Shown here piece after piece: positions 48,830 to 59,343 of a stretch of DNA of 64,000 nucleotides. The notes under the pieces were generated by a model. That model did no database searches, had not been told where the DNA came from, and saw nothing but the letters and a program-made list of their open reading frames with translations. The first letter of the stretch is position 1. Each line of letters starts with the position of its first letter. Source of the stretch: Deltaproteobacteria bacterium (GTDB lineage: Bacteria > Desulfobacterota > Binatia > HRBIN30 > JACQVA1); contig JACOST010000030.1 of assembly GCA_016178705.1 (NCBI GenBank), forward strand, positions 62,001 through 126,000. Reading direction: 5' to 3'. The position numbers and the translations under genes are program-made.

Positions 48830-50657
48830 CCAGCGCGTTGTTCGCCGCTTGCACCAGCTCCTCGACCGTCACGGTGTCGCTGTGATCGGCATCGAACTGC
48901 GGGCACAACGCGAACGGCGCGGTGTTGAGAGCGATGTTGACGCCGATGATGAGCTCGTCGACCGTCACCGACCCATTGCCGTCGCAATCCCCAACGCACG
49001 TCGCCGTGCTGGTTGGGCTGGCAGTTGCCGTTGGAATTGTTGTCTGCGTCGCCGTTGCGGTCGCAAACACAATCCCCGTACCGGTCGCCGTCAGCGTCAC
49101 AGTCTGGCTTGGATGCAAAGTGCCGGTTGGTGTCGCGGTGTGAGTCGCCGTAGGAGTCAACGTCTGAACGAGCGTCGTGGTCGGTGATGCACTCGGTTGC
49201 AGCGTTCCAGTGGCCGTGGGCGGCAGCGGGCCGGTCGGCGTCTGCGATGCCGTGCTGGTGAGGGTTCGGGTCGCGGCGGTCGTCGTTGTGCGCGTGGAAT
49301 TCTGGGTGGTCGCGACGGTGATCGTCGGTGTCCCGGTCGGAATCGCGGTTACGCTGAAAGTGGATGGTGCAGTTGGCGTGACCATCGTGGTTTGGGTTGG
49401 GGTCACCGTGAACGTGCTGCTGGAAGTCGGTGTCGCAGTTGCAGTCATTGTGACTGTCAGGGTGATCGTGGGGGTCGTCGTTGGAGGCAATGAACCGGTT
49501 GGCGACTGAGTTGCGGTGCGGGTGATAGTCGGCGTCATTGTCTCGGTGAAGGTCGAGGTGGAGGTTGCGCTGACCGTGAACGTGTTGCTGGGAGTCGACG
49601 TCGGCGATGGCGTTTCAGTGCGCGTAGGCGTCGGCGTGATCGTTGGCGTCAGCGTTGGTGGCGGCGAGCCGGTCAGTGTCCGAGTCGCTGTGCGCGTGAT
49701 GGTCGCTGTGGGCGTAGATGTCAGGGTGCGTGTGATCGTAGGCGTGCGTGTGACGGTCGGCGTGAGTGTGAACGTCCGCGTACGCGTAGCTGTGGCGGTG
49801 CGCGTTGGCGTTGGAGTACGTGTGCCGGTTGCGGTCGGCGGCGCCGTCGAGGTCGATGTGGGGGACGGTGTTATGCTGGCAGTTGCGCTCGCCGTCGGCG
49901 AAGGGGTTGCAACGACGATCACTACGCCGTCAGCGCCGCTGGTTGACAGGGCGTTCCCATCAACATCGCTCGCCCCAACGCCGAGGATGCTGAGAGGATG
50001 GCTCCCAATGGCGGCATCGGCCGCGATGCTGACGGTGCAGGTGTACAGCAGGAGCGCAGTGGGATTCTCGATCGGGGGATCGAAGAACATGATGACGGCC
50101 AGCCGCTCGCAGTCAACGCCCAGTTGGCAACCGATGGGAACGAAGAGGAACGGAGCCGAAGCGGGCACCGGCACGCCGGGCAGCACCGAACACACCGGCC
50201 CACCTAGTGCGTCCGCGGCAATCGGCGTGCTCGCATCGAGCGCGATATAGTGCTGGACCCCGCGCACCGTCGTGCTGGGCGCGCTGATGCTCACCCCGAT
50301 GGCGACCGACGTATTCACCGCGCCGCTCGCCAACCCGATCGCGAGCGACACTGGAGCACCCCCTGGTGTCGGCGCCGACGATGGTGGGTGGGCGCAGGCG
50401 TCGAAGGCAAGAAGTAGCGCCGCGCCGACTTCGAACGGTGCCACGACCCCGTTGTGATCGACATCGAAAGCCGGACACAGATTGACCGGCTGCGGTGTTG
50501 GCGCGGCGCTTATGTTCACGCCGCGCACCAACTCATCCACTGCGACGAAGCCGTCGCCGTTGCAGTCACCGACGCATGTGGGTTGCGCGTGGCTGAGGCA
50601 CGGCAGCAGCGCCGTCCACGTGATGAAGATTCCGACGCCGCGGACCAATCGGCGCAT
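48777..50657 (-). CDS. Secreted Thr/Pro-repeat protein with dockerin-like modules at both ends
   Basis: A 626-residue exported protein. A signal peptide (residues 1-25) ends in SHA. Residues about 28-88 carry a two-loop calcium-binding module ([16 protein letters not shown] ... [14 protein letters not shown]). A beta-rich domain of about 170 residues follows. Residues about 250-552 are a Thr/Pro/Ser tract with T-P-T-like units. A second module closes the protein ([16 protein letters not shown] ... [14 protein letters not shown]). The loops resemble dockerin type I or EF-hand repeats. The tract is probably a glycosylated stalk or wall spacer. The last 14 residues lie beyond the module and overlap the NUDIX gene. 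No sorting signal was recognised. Confidence 0.82.
   Translation of the reverse strand: MRRLVRGVGIFITWTALLPCLSHAQPTCVGDCNGDGFVAVDELVRGVNISAAPTPQPVNLCPAFDVDHNGVVAPFEVGAALLLAFDACAHPPSSAPTPGGAPVSLAIGLASGAVNTSVAIGVSISAPSTTVRGVQHYIALDASTPIAADALGGPVCSVLPGVPVPASAPFLFVPIGCQLGVDCERLAVIMFFDPPIENPTALLLYTCTVSIAADAAIGSHPLSILGVGASDVDGNALSTSGADGVVIVVATPSPTASATASITPSPTSTSTAPPTATGTRTPTPTRTATATRTRTFTLTPTVTRTPTITRTLTSTPTATITRTATRTLTGSPPPTLTPTITPTPTRTETPSPTSTPSNTFTVSATSTSTFTETMTPTITRTATQSPTGSLPPTTTPTITLTVTMTATATPTSSSTFTVTPTQTTMVTPTAPSTFSVTAIPTGTPTITVATTQNSTRTTTTAATRTLTSTASQTPTGPLPPTATGTLQPSASPTTTLVQTLTPTATHTATPTGTLHPSQTVTLTATGTGIVFATATATQTTIPTATASPTSTATCVGDCDGNGSVTVDELIIGVNIALNTAPFALCPQFDADHSDTVTVEELVQAANNALVSCGESRSLPARAATRP
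49000..49910. repeat. Degenerate repeat tract coding the Thr/Pro stalk (first protein)
   Basis: About 910 bp of imperfect 6-12 bp repeats, of the GTCGGCGT/GTTGGCGT kind on the plus strand, encode the T-P-T-like stalk on the minus strand. Units are heavily diverged, so the tract is old or under drift. No CRISPR-like spacing occurs. Confidence 0.8.
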
Positions 50658-50726
50658 AGACGTGGCCCGCAGCTAAGCCTGACCCACCGCTGTTATTCAA
50701 CCGGAGAAAAACACGCCAGTCCCCGC

Positions 50727-51656
50727 TTACGACTGGCGCGCCAGCTTCACCAACAAGGCACGAGTGCGTTCGAGCGACGCGTGACCGTCGTCGCCAACGG
50801 CGAAGGGGGCGGCGAGAAATTCGGTCACTCCGCTCGCAGCGAGCTGCCGCAATTGCTCACCGACCGCGCTCTCGTTGCCGACGATCGCCACATCGGCCGG
50901 GCCTTCGGCACCCTCGCGATCGAGCATCGCACGATACGACGGCAACCCGCCGTAGATCAGGAACAACCGGCCGGCGATCTCGCGCGCGGCGGCAATGTCT
51001 TCGGTCACGGCGATCGGCAGACCGGCGATCACGCGCGGCTTCGGTCGCCCAGCCTTCGCGGCCGCGTCGTTGATGCGCGGGATGGTGTGGTCACGCAATG
51101 TTTTCGGACCGGTCATCCACGTGATGGTGCCGTCGGCTTCAGCTCCCGCTAGGGCCAGCATCTTCGGCGCCAGCGCCGCAAGCAAAATCGGGCACGGCGT
51201 CGCGCCAGGGACGGTGACATTCGCATTGACGCGGTACTCGCTGCCGTTGAAGCTGACGGTGCCGGCCTGAATCAGCGGCTTCAAGACGGCAAGGTACTCC
51301 TTCATGTGCGAGTACGACTTGGCGTACGAGAAACCGAACATGAACTCGATCACGACTTGATGCGACAGGCCGATGCCGAGCGAGAAGCGCCCGCCGCAAG
51401 CAGCCTGCGTGGTGAGGGCCTGCTGCGCCATAGTGACCGGGTGGCGCGGGTAGGTGGGCACCACGCCGGTACCGAGCGCGATGCGCGAAGTTTCGCGGCC
51501 GATGATCGCCAGCGCGGTCATCGCGTCGATGCCAAAGATGTTCGCCATCCAGGCCGACGCGAAGCCATCCGCTTCCGCGCGCTTGGCCTGCGCGACCAGA
51601 TCGTTGATATCCGCCGGCTTGCCGCCAATTTCCCCTACGCCGATTGCGATCTTCAT
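50727..51656 (-). CDS. LLM class flavin/F420-dependent oxidoreductase
   Basis: A 309-residue TIM-barrel oxidoreductase of the luciferase-like group. The start MKIAIGVGEIGG, the segment RIALGTGVVPTYPRHPVTMAQQALT, RFSLGIGLSHQVVIEFMFG, and the late VTEFLAAPFAVG match F420-dependent members common in actinobacteria and some uncultured phyla. Use of F420 rather than FMN is inferred. GAGAGG precedes the ATG at 51656; an upstream start would add 13 residues. The substrate is unknown. It stands alone between the repeat protein and a kinase. Confidence 0.88.
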   Translation of the reverse strand: MKIAIGVGEIGGKPADINDLVAQAKRAEADGFASAWMANIFGIDAMTALAIIGRETSRIALGTGVVPTYPRHPVTMAQQALTTQAACGGRFSLGIGLSHQVVIEFMFGFSYAKSYSHMKEYLAVLKPLIQAGTVSFNGSEYRVNANVTVPGATPCPILLAALAPKMLALAGAEADGTITWMTGPKTLRDHTIPRINDAAAKAGRPKPRVIAGLPIAVTEDIAAAREIAGRLFLIYGGLPSYRAMLDREGAEGPADVAIVGNESAVGEQLRQLAASGVTEFLAAPFAVGDDGHASLERTRALLVKLARQS

Positions 51657-51841
51657 GAGGTCCTCTCTCCCGCTGTGGTATGCCTCGGGCCTCATACTGC
51701 TTTGCCGCGCGGCACGCTACCAGCGCAGAACGCAACGGTTCCCCTTGCCACCATCCTTATTAGTCGCGACAAGGCGCTCTCGCTGCTTGACGAATTGAGG
51801 CTCGTTGTACTCTTCAAACTCGATCGCCGGCGCAATTTTTC

Positions 51842-51847
51842 TATTTT
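51842..51847 (+). promoter_or_regulatory. -10-like box before the cytosolic kinase gene
   Basis: TATTTT lies 8 nt before the ATG at 51856, in an AT-rich patch, and no Shine-Dalgarno is present before that ATG. This fits a leaderless start. Confidence 0.35.
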
Positions 51848-51855
51848 CAAACCGC

Positions 51856-53709
51856 ATGGATGGCTGTATGCTTTTGCCCATGGAACGTTCGTGGGTTTCT
51901 GCGGTGTTCCCCAAACTCAACGAGCTTCCTCACCCACAGCTCAATGCCGACATCTGGAACCGCAAGGGGCCATTGCCGGCTCGCCTGGTGTCGGGTGGCC
52001 GCTTCGTTGATGAGCTGCAATCGATTGGCGGCTGGACGGCCGACGAAGAAACCCTGCTCGCCGATCTGGCGGCGAGTCTGTCGCCGCACATCGATCAGAT
52101 TGCGCAAGTCTGGGCGGATCGCCTGCTCGGGATCGTCGGGCCGGCGTTGGGTGGCAGCCAGCCAGTGGCGGAATGGATGTCATCGGCCAATCGCTGTTTC
52201 CTCGATGATCTGTTGCGCAATCTACGCGCGCGCAACTTGGATGCGGTGTTCCAGGAGAACCTGGAACGCTACCTCGGTCTGTTGCAGGGGCAGTGCGGCT
52301 CGGACCTCAAACTGCGCTCGACGTTGTCGCAACTTTACAGCTCCCTGGAGATCAGCAGCGCCTTGATCACCGAGTGGGCATGCACCCTGTATGCGAACGA
52401 CGCGCGACTACCGGCGCTGCTCGCCGCCTACACGCGCGTCGCGCTGCATCTCGGCCAGATACTCGGCAAGGCCGCCGACGCCTATCGGGCGCGCGAGCAG
52501 CGGGAGACGTCGCGCGTGAATTCCTCGCTCTTACAAGCATCGCGGGACCTGAAAACCCGGCCGGCTTCGGCCGCGCTCGCACTCGACGATCTCCGTCACA
52601 TCATTGCGCAACGCCTGCGGTGTGACTCGACACTCGCCTTCGCGTGGGATGAATCCGAGCAAGCTTTCCTCAGTGTTACCAAACGCGAACGCGCATCCGC
52701 CAGCCTCGACGCAGTCCAGCCCCTGCGGGTTGACTCTACCAATTGCCCGATCATACAGGCGGTGCTCGGCGGCGATGTGGTCTCCGGCATGGCCGAGGAC
52801 GGCCGACTGCCGCGCGCGCTGATCGAAGCGCACCGTGTCGCCACGTACGCCTTGGCGCCGATTACCAACGCCGACGGCCAGCGTGTAGGACTGTTCGCCG
52901 TGTTGCGGCGCGAACGCGAACCCTTCAGTGTCGCCGATCGCCAGATCCTCGAAGGCATCGCGCAGCACGGCGGGCTGGCGCTCGAGAACGCCTCGCTGGC
53001 GGAACAGCTGCACAGCGCGGCTCGACTCAAGACCGATTTCATCAATTCGATGTCCCACGAGATCCGCACTCCGCTCAACGTGCTCTTCGGCTACCTCGAT
53101 ATCCTTGAAGACCGCCACGGCGGCGACGGCGATGACGGCGAGCTGCTCGATCGCATGCGCCGCAACGCGGAGCAGTTGCTCACGCTCATCGACACGCTGC
53201 TCGATCTCGGGCGCCTCGAACAGGGGCGGATGAAGTTGTGTATCGAGACCTTCAGCGTCGAACAAGTCTTCACCGAAGTGCAGCGTCGATCGAGCGCGCC
53301 GCGCGGCCTGACGTTTCGCTGTTCGGCGGATCCCGGCTTACCGGCGCTCACCAGCGACCGATTCAAGCTCGCCGACATCCTCACGCACTTGGTGGCCAAC
53401 GCGTTCAAGTTCACCGAGCGCGGACACGTGAGTGTTCACGCGAAGCGGGCCGGCGATGACAGCGTTGCACTGGAGGTCATCGACACGGGAGCGGGCATTG
53501 GCCCCGAGTCCCTCAGTGTCATCTTCGACTTGTTCCGCCGAGTTGGTCCGGTCGATCGCGGCGGCACAGGGGTGGGGCTCTACCTGGTCAAGCGGCTGAC
53601 CCAACTGCTCGGCGGCTACGTGAGCGTCGAGAGCCGACTCGGTTGCGGTTCGACCTTCCGCGTTGAGATTCCCGACGCATTCGCGCCCGCAATTCGGGCC
53701 GCGTCGTAG
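51856..53709 (+). CDS. Soluble GAF sensor histidine kinase
   Basis: A 617-residue kinase without membrane segments. Residues 40-220 form an all-helical sensor (DIWNRKGPLPARL, then LSPHIDQIAQVWADRLLG and more) that may be an RsbR- or globin-like domain; I cannot name it. A GAF domain follows (about 240-380). The phosphoacceptor is His 401 in NSMSHEIRTPLNVLFGYL. The ATPase has HLVANAFKFTERG, DTGAGIG and GTGVGLYLVKRL. No response regulator is adjacent, so it is an orphan kinase. Starts at 51868 and 51880 are also possible. Confidence 0.88.
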   Translation: MDGCMLLPMERSWVSAVFPKLNELPHPQLNADIWNRKGPLPARLVSGGRFVDELQSIGGWTADEETLLADLAASLSPHIDQIAQVWADRLLGIVGPALGGSQPVAEWMSSANRCFLDDLLRNLRARNLDAVFQENLERYLGLLQGQCGSDLKLRSTLSQLYSSLEISSALITEWACTLYANDARLPALLAAYTRVALHLGQILGKAADAYRAREQRETSRVNSSLLQASRDLKTRPASAALALDDLRHIIAQRLRCDSTLAFAWDESEQAFLSVTKRERASASLDAVQPLRVDSTNCPIIQAVLGGDVVSGMAEDGRLPRALIEAHRVATYALAPITNADGQRVGLFAVLRREREPFSVADRQILEGIAQHGGLALENASLAEQLHSAARLKTDFINSMSHEIRTPLNVLFGYLDILEDRHGGDGDDGELLDRMRRNAEQLLTLIDTLLDLGRLEQGRMKLCIETFSVEQVFTEVQRRSSAPRGLTFRCSADPGLPALTSDRFKLADILTHLVANAFKFTERGHVSVHAKRAGDDSVALEVIDTGAGIGPESLSVIFDLFRRVGPVDRGGTGVGLYLVKRLTQLLGGYVSVESRLGCGSTFRVEIPDAFAPAIRAAS

Positions 53710-53830
53710 ACGACGCCGCACGCGCACGCCCACGTCAGCTTGACGCGTGGTCGGCTGGGTTGCTATCGCCCATGAGCCCGGGATTTCGCCGCGCATAATT
53801 TTCCCACGCTGGAGCTGACCAGGAGCTGAA

Positions 53831-54976
53831 ATGGATTTGAGTTTCACCGCCGAAGAAGAGACGTTCCGCGCCAGGGTGCGGCAGTGGATCAAGGACAACG
53901 CCCCAAAGTCCGACGAGCGACGCGATCTCGAGGCGATGCGCACGTGGCAGAAGCGGTTGCACCACGGGGGCTACCTCGGCGCCGGCTGGCCGAAGGAGCA
54001 CGGTGGGGCCGGCCTGTCGCCGATGGAGCAAGCGGTCCTCAACGAAGAGCTCGCGCGCGCCAACGCCCCGGGTCCGATCAACGCCATGGCGATCTGGTGG
54101 GTCGGTCCCGCCATCATCAAGTACGGGACCGAGGACCAGAAGAAGCGCTTCCTCGCGCCGATTCTTGCGGCGGAAGAGATCTGGGCCACCGGTTACTCCG
54201 AGCCGGGCTCCGGAAGCGACATGGCAGCGGCAAAGTGCAAGGCGGAGCGCGACGGCGACGACTACATCGTCAACGGCCAGAAGGTGTGGACGACGCTCGC
54301 GCATATCTCAGATTGGTACTTCATCCTGGTCCGCACATCGTCAGAGGGGCCGAAGTGGGCAGGGCTTACGATGTTGCTGATCGATCTCAAGTCGCCCGGC
54401 ATCGAGGTGCGGCCGATTCGGCAGATCACCGGCGACAGCGAATTCAACGAGGTGTTCTTGCACGACGTGCGCGTGCCGGTGGCCAATCGGCTGGGTGCGG
54501 AGGGCCAGGGCTGGGAGGTCGTGAGTTCGGCACTGATTAACGAGCGCACGGGGATCGCCGGCTCGATTCGCGCGGATCAAACCCTCGAACGCATCGTCCA
54601 CCTCGCACACAAGCGCGGGGTGTCGGCGGATCCGGTGTGGCGGCAGCGCGTGTCGGATCTTGCGATCAAGACGCAGATCACCAAGTCGTTCGGCTTGCGG
54701 GCGATGAGCGATCAGCTCCACGGACGGATCAACATTCACATGTCGGCGGCGATGAAGTTGTTCTCGACCGAGCTGTCGCAACGCTTCTCCGAAGCCGGCG
54801 TCGACATGCTGGGCGCGTACGGTGAACTCTGGGAGGGCAGCACCCGCACTCCCGACTCCGGGCGCTGGCACTATCAATTCCTCTACGACAGGTCGATGAC
54901 CATCGCTGGCGGCACCAGCGAGGTTCAACGCAACATCGTCGCGCACCGCGTGCTGGGCTTGCCCCGCGGCACGTGA
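53831..54976 (+). CDS. Acyl-CoA dehydrogenase
   Basis: A 381-residue FAD dehydrogenase closely resembling the one at 19568-20746, from the shared start MDLSF to the shared end LGLPRG. It has YSEPGSGSDMAAA, VNGQKVWTTLAHISDWYF and TIAGGTSEVQRNIVAHRVLG. The wider group acts on short, branched or steroid side-chain acyl-CoAs. AGGAG precedes the ATG. It lies alone between a kinase and a large secreted protein; its electrons would go to ETF and probably to the EtfD-like oxidoreductase at 59344. Confidence 0.93.
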   Translation: MDLSFTAEEETFRARVRQWIKDNAPKSDERRDLEAMRTWQKRLHHGGYLGAGWPKEHGGAGLSPMEQAVLNEELARANAPGPINAMAIWWVGPAIIKYGTEDQKKRFLAPILAAEEIWATGYSEPGSGSDMAAAKCKAERDGDDYIVNGQKVWTTLAHISDWYFILVRTSSEGPKWAGLTMLLIDLKSPGIEVRPIRQITGDSEFNEVFLHDVRVPVANRLGAEGQGWEVVSSALINERTGIAGSIRADQTLERIVHLAHKRGVSADPVWRQRVSDLAIKTQITKSFGLRAMSDQLHGRINIHMSAAMKLFSTELSQRFSEAGVDMLGAYGELWEGSTRTPDSGRWHYQFLYDRSMTIAGGTSEVQRNIVAHRVLGLPRGT

Positions 54977-55046
54977 GGCGGCGACGCTGATATTGGGAGA
55001 CGTGCGCCGGTAGGGTGGCCCGGCGCCGTAGGGATGTTGCGATTCC

Positions 55047-58000
55047 TTAGCGAACGCTCACTGGCTGGGTCGAGCTAGCGCTGTGCCCTTGTCCATCCAC
55101 CAGGGTCGCTTTGTTCACGACCGTCGAGCCGCCCGCCGAAGCGGCGACGTCAACGATGACTTTGATCCGCTCAATGGCCGGTCCTTGGATCTCTCCTAGG
55201 CTCCAGGTGAGCATGCCGTTGAGCGCGCTCGTCGGCGCGGGGATTGCCGAGCGGTAGGTCAAGCCGGCCGGCAGATCGTTGCGCAGCACGATGTCCGATG
55301 CCACCGCATTGCCGAGTACGGTTGCGGTAAGCGTGTACGACAAGCGGGAGTCGGGTATCACATGACCGGGCCCATCGATACCGACACTCAAGTCACCGGC
55401 ACCAGGTTTGGTACCGCCGCTTGAACTCGCAGCGGCGCCGACCTGAGTCTCGGTGGTTGCGCGCGCCACGTTACCGGTCGAATCACTCATGGTGGTGCTC
55501 GCCGACAAAACGGATCCCGCCACAGCCTGAGCCGACACCTGTGTCTTTACCTTCACCGGGCCGGCCGGCACCGGCAGGTTGATCCACGTGAGGACTCCCG
55601 CTTGTTGACTGGTGGCAGGAGGAATGATGCTCAGTACGTTCGAATCGGCCGGTAGAGAGAGGGTCATTTCGTTGTTGCCGATAGCGTCACGGTATTGGAT
55701 CGAATACGTCACCAAGCGACCTGGGGCGGCCTTTGCCTGGCCGCGCAACTTGACGAACAAGCGGTCGCCACGATCAACGACGGACTGATTGTCGCAATAC
55801 ACCAGACTGCCAAGGCCATCGTTCACCGTGGCCGTGGCGTTGAGCTGCGCACCATCGGGAACCACTGGGGTGACGCGCGTCTTCACCTTCACCAGACCGG
55901 ATGTGTTGTTCAGATTCGTCCAGGTGAAGAGACCGCCGATCACGCTAGTCGCGGGCGGCTGGACCTTCAACACCTCGAGGTCGCTAATCGGGATCGATAG
56001 TGTGATCGTGTTGAGCGCCGAACCCCTCTGGTAGCGCGCGACAAACGTGATCTCGCGCTCGGGCCTGGTGAGTTGTTGTGCGTTGAGGGCGCACGAGAGT
56101 TTGTGCGGGTCAACGACGCCGCCACGTACGCGCAGTGGATCATCGACTACGGAGGGGGTCGGAAACTCGTCGCTCCGCAGGCTAGCGGTGTTGATCAGCA
56201 GCGTGGTTGGCGCCACACTCGCGTCGATCTGTGCCGAGATGGTTGCGGTGTTTGCCGGACCCTTGACGAGGGTGGCGACCGCGAACGTCACCGTGTTGCT
56301 TAAGATCGAGATGGTGACTGCGCTTGAGTCGGCGGCCGCGGCAACCAGCACTAAGCCGTCGGGGAGTTTGTCGCTGACAACTACGTTGTGGAGAACCGTG
56401 TCGCACGGGTTCGACCAGAGCAGTGTGTAGGTAATCAGTCCGCCCGGATTGGCGATGCCTGCGTGCACTTTGCGGATCAGTGGCCGGCACTGCGCATCAA
56501 CCGGTGTCGGGGTCGGCGTGGGCGTGCTGGTTCCCCCAGCGGTTCGGGTCGGAGTGAAGGTTGCCCCAGGCACGAACGAGGCTTCCGCATCGGTGTTGTT
56601 ACCCAGATCAGAATCGAACTCATTGCCGCCAACCGACGCCGTCGTGGTAAGGGTGCCCGGCCCTGTTGTGGTGACGACCACTGTAATCGTAGTGGTTGCG
56701 CCGGTTGCTAGCCCGGCCAGGTCGCACGTGACGGTGCCGTTGGATTGAGCGCAGCTTCCCTGGTCAGGTGTGGCGGATACGAACGTTACCCCCGGGGGCA
56801 GCGCCTGCGTCATGATCACACCTGTGGCGGCGTCTGGACCGTTGTTGGTGACAACGATGGTGTAGACGAGGTCTTGTCCGGCCGGCACAGGATCCGGGCT
56901 GTCAGAAATATCCACCATCAAGTCGATGACCGGGGTCGGGGTATTGGTCGGTGTCTCCGTAGGCGTACTGGTCGGCGTCGCTGTCGGCGTGCTGGTGGCG
57001 GTCTGTGTGGGTGTGGATGTCGCGGTACTGGTCTGCGTCGCCGTGGGCGTTCGCGTCGGCGTACTGGTCGGCGTGGCAGTTGCTGTCGATGTCGGCGTAC
57101 TGGTGGCAGTCTGCGTGGGCGTAGCCGTTGAGGTACTGGTCGGCGTCGCCGTGGGTGTCCGCGTCGGCGTGCTGGTCGGCGTCGCCGTCGGTGTCGACGT
57201 CGGTGTGTCGGTGGCAGTCTGCGTAGGCGTAGCCGTCGCGGTATCGGTTGGGGTCACCGTAGGGGTCTGAGTAGGCGTACTAGTTGGCGTCGATGTCGGT
57301 GTGGCCGTCGCGGTTTGTGTGGGTGTCGCTGTCGGCGTGGCCGTCGCCGTGTGAGTTGGCGTCGCGGTAGGTGTCGCCGTTGGCGTCTGGGTTGGCGTAC
57401 TGGTCGGCGTCGATGTCGGTGTGCTGGTGGCGGTCTGCGTTGGCGTGGCCGTCGGGGTACTGGTCGGCGTCGCCGTAGGCGTTCGCGTGGGTGTACTGGT
57501 CGGTGTGGCCGTCGGTGTTGATGTCGGTGTGGTGGTGGTGGTCTGCGTAGGCGTGGCCGTCGGGGTATTGGTGGGTGTCTGCGTGGGCGTACTGGTTGGA
57601 GTCGCCGTGGGTGTCCGCGTCGGCGTACTGGTCGGCGTCGATGTGGGTGTGGCCGTCGCGGTTTGTGTGGGTGTCGCTGTCGGTGTGGCCGTCGAGGTGT
57701 GAGTTGGCGTCGCGGTAGGTGTCGCCGTTGGGGTCTGCGTTGGTGTTGCTGTCGGGGTACTGGTCGGTGTCGCCGTAGGTGTCCGGGTCGGCGTCGATGT
57801 TGGTGTGGCGGTGGGGGTGAGGGTAGGCGTCCGCGTCGGGGTGAAGGTTGCGGTCCGATCGACGGCGGTGATCGTCTCAATCACGGTGCCGTAGTCGGAG
57901 TTGTAGTGATAACTCGAGCCGGAGAAATCGACGATGCTGAGCGTAACGGTTGCGCTGCCGGACGAGAGTATCTCGACCGTGTACGTCGTGACGACGGTGC

Positions 58001-58913
58001 CGCCAAGCTTCCCGGTGCCGCCGCAGCTCCGGTAGCTGGCGCTCGTCGGATCGTTGTTCCATCCGCACGCGTCGCCGTAGACTTTGTCGCCCGTTGCTCC
58101 GGACGGAGCGGTGTACGTCACCGAAGCCGATAGAATCCGGAAAATGATGTTCGGGAAGTTAACGAAAGCCTGCAATTGCTCGTACCCATTCGTCGCGGTG
58201 CTGGCCGTGGCGATGTACTGTACCGTGTCTCCGACGGTTACGGTGGCGGGACCAGTGATGCTCACCGATGAGTTGCGATTCTGAGAGACGAACTTCTCCA
58301 CGTACAACTCGCGCGGAGTGATCGTGCTAACCGTCCCGAGCCCGTCTGCCGTCGCGGTGATGTGGAACCGCCTGGTCGTGTTGTACGCCGCGCTGGTGCG
58401 GGTGATGACGACGTTGAAGTAGAAGTCCGTGCAGGCCCCGGCGGCAAGCGATGAGTGCGTGATGCTGGTCGCGCCGGAGAGATTGACGTTTGCATTGGCG
58501 GTGTCCCAGACGAAACCGCTGACTACGTTTGTTGCCGTGGCGTCGCCCGTGTTGCAGACGCGCCCCCCAACCGGATAGAAGTTCGGGCCGGCTGTAACAT
58601 CGTTACTGTCGAGTCCGATTACGTTCCAAGTCAATGGCGCTGGGAGTGTCGGTGGACTGGCCGCTGGCGGCGGCATGGTACTGATCGTCAGCACCGCGCT
58701 GGCGGCGGCAATACGCGGGCTCAAGGAAACTGTTGCTACGGCAAGCACGGCGCCCAAGCACAGTGCGCGCACGATATGAGGGATTCTTCGCGAGACTGCG
58801 AAATCACGAGAACCCTCGGCGTGGCCCTGGAAGCATCCATCATCAAACAGTACTCGGGCCGCGGGACGCGGGCCCTCTGTCGAGCGGTATCTTCTTTGCG
58901 GAAAGCTATGCAT
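55047..58913 (-). CDS. Large secreted DUF11 and Thr/Pro-repeat surface protein
   Basis: A 1288-residue exported protein. A long N-region precedes the export helix [17 protein letters not shown] (residues about 50-66), so the true start may be downstream. Beta-sandwich domains fill residues 75-350. Residues about 355-661 are a T-P-T repeat stalk. DUF11-type domains follow, the first as [30 protein letters not shown] in outline and the last ending [16 protein letters not shown]11 proteins usually lie on the cell surface. No cell-wall or PEP-CTERM signal was recognised at the end. Its stalk matches that of the other repeat protein. Confidence 0.82.
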   Translation of the reverse strand: MHSFPQRRYRSTEGPRPAARVLFDDGCFQGHAEGSRDFAVSRRIPHIVRALCLGAVLAVATVSLSPRIAAASAVLTISTMPPPAASPPTLPAPLTWNVIGLDSNDVTAGPNFYPVGGRVCNTGDATATNVVSGFVWDTANANVNLSGATSITHSSLAAGACTDFYFNVVITRTSAAYNTTRRFHITATADGLGTVSTITPRELYVEKFVSQNRNSSVSITGPATVTVGDTVQYIATASTATNGYEQLQAFVNFPNIIFRILSASVTYTAPSGATGDKVYGDACGWNNDPTSASYRSCGGTGKLGGTVVTTYTVEILSSGSATVTLSIVDFSGSSYHYNSDYGTVIETITAVDRTATFTPTRTPTLTPTATPTSTPTRTPTATPTSTPTATPTQTPTATPTATPTHTSTATPTATPTQTATATPTSTPTSTPTRTPTATPTSTPTQTPTNTPTATPTQTTTTTPTSTPTATPTSTPTRTPTATPTSTPTATPTQTATSTPTSTPTSTPTQTPTATPTATPTHTATATPTATPTQTATATPTSTPTSTPTQTPTVTPTDTATATPTQTATDTPTSTPTATPTSTPTRTPTATPTSTSTATPTQTATSTPTSTATATPTSTPTRTPTATQTSTATSTPTQTATSTPTATPTSTPTETPTNTPTPVIDLMVDISDSPDPVPAGQDLVYTIVVTNNGPDAATGVIMTQALPPGVTFVSATPDQGSCAQSNGTVTCDLAGLATGATTTITVVVTTTGPGTLTTTASVGGNEFDSDLGNNTDAEASFVPGATFTPTRTAGGTSTPTPTPTPVDAQCRPLIRKVHAGIANPGGLITYTLLWSNPCDTVLHNVVVSDKLPDGLVLVAAAADSSAVTISILSNTVTFAVATLVKGPANTATISAQIDASVAPTTLLINTASLRSDEFPTPSVVDDPLRVRGGVVDPHKLSCALNAQQLTRPEREITFVARYQRGSALNTITLSIPISDLEVLKVQPPATSVIGGLFTWTNLNNTSGLVKVKTRVTPVVPDGAQLNATATVNDGLGSLVYCDNQSVVDRGDRLFVKLRGQAKAAPGRLVTYSIQYRDAIGNNEMTLSLPADSNVLSIIPPATSQQAGVLTWINLPVPAGPVKVKTQVSAQAVAGSVLSASTTMSDSTGNVARATTETQVGAAASSSGGTKPGAGDLSVGIDGPGHVIPDSRLSYTLTATVLGNAVASDIVLRNDLPAGLTYRSAIPAPTSALNGMLTWSLGEIQGPAIERIKVIVDVAASAGGSTVVNKATLVDGQGHSASSTQPVSVR
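56929..57850. repeat. Tandem repeat tract coding the Thr/Pro stalk (second protein)
   Basis: About 920 bp of repeats of the kind GGCGTACTGGTCGGCGTCG on the plus strand, in 12-bp and 36-bp higher-order groups. Repeats are better kept than in the tract at 49000-49910, implying recent expansion or gene conversion. Confidence 0.85.
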
Positions 58914-59343
58914 GGTGCTAACGATTCAGGAGGCCTCGATCGAGAATGGTCAGCAAGCCACATGCCGTCGTTTGCGCAGACACTCCGCACGCAACATGGC
59001 CAGGCACTAGGCAATAGGCTGCCGCGGATCGACATTTGTTGTCGCCGGAACTTTCGTGGCTTGCGCGCGCGAAGCCCGTCGGAAGCACCGTTTTCGAATG
59101 GAACCCAGCGGGCGGTCACTCTGAATTCGCGCGTCATCTGATGATCCAATGTGATCCAAAATCTGCACGATGCGCGAGACAAGTTTTGTCTCGCCCGGTC
59201 GGCTCCGTGGAACAAGTCGTTTGCGGATGGGATGCGAGGCCTGTGCTTCTTGCCTTGCGAAACGTGGATTCGGATCACCTCACCCACTATGCGCTACTCA
59301 TGATCCTGGCTGTCCTCGAACTTAGTCCGTCGCCGCTCGACGC
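58914..59343. other. 430-bp intergenic region with one hairpin
   Basis: No gene was recognised here. The one clear structure is a 9-bp perfect hairpin at 59174-59194 (GCGAGACAA, loop GTT, TTGTCTCGC). It has no T tract. The region upstream of 58913 must contain the promoter of the surface protein. Confidence 0.5.

Noticed and set aside
56929-57850. Regular repeats suggesting a CRISPR array
   Set aside because: Units are continuous without unique spacers and encode a T-P-T stalk in a long open frame.
59174-59194. Hairpin as an intrinsic terminator
   Set aside because: No T tract on either strand and no gene ends nearby in the right orientation.
58736-59287. Possible minus-strand gene upstream of the large surface protein
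   Set aside because: It overlaps the start of the surface protein gene, lacks a ribosome-binding site and has no family features.
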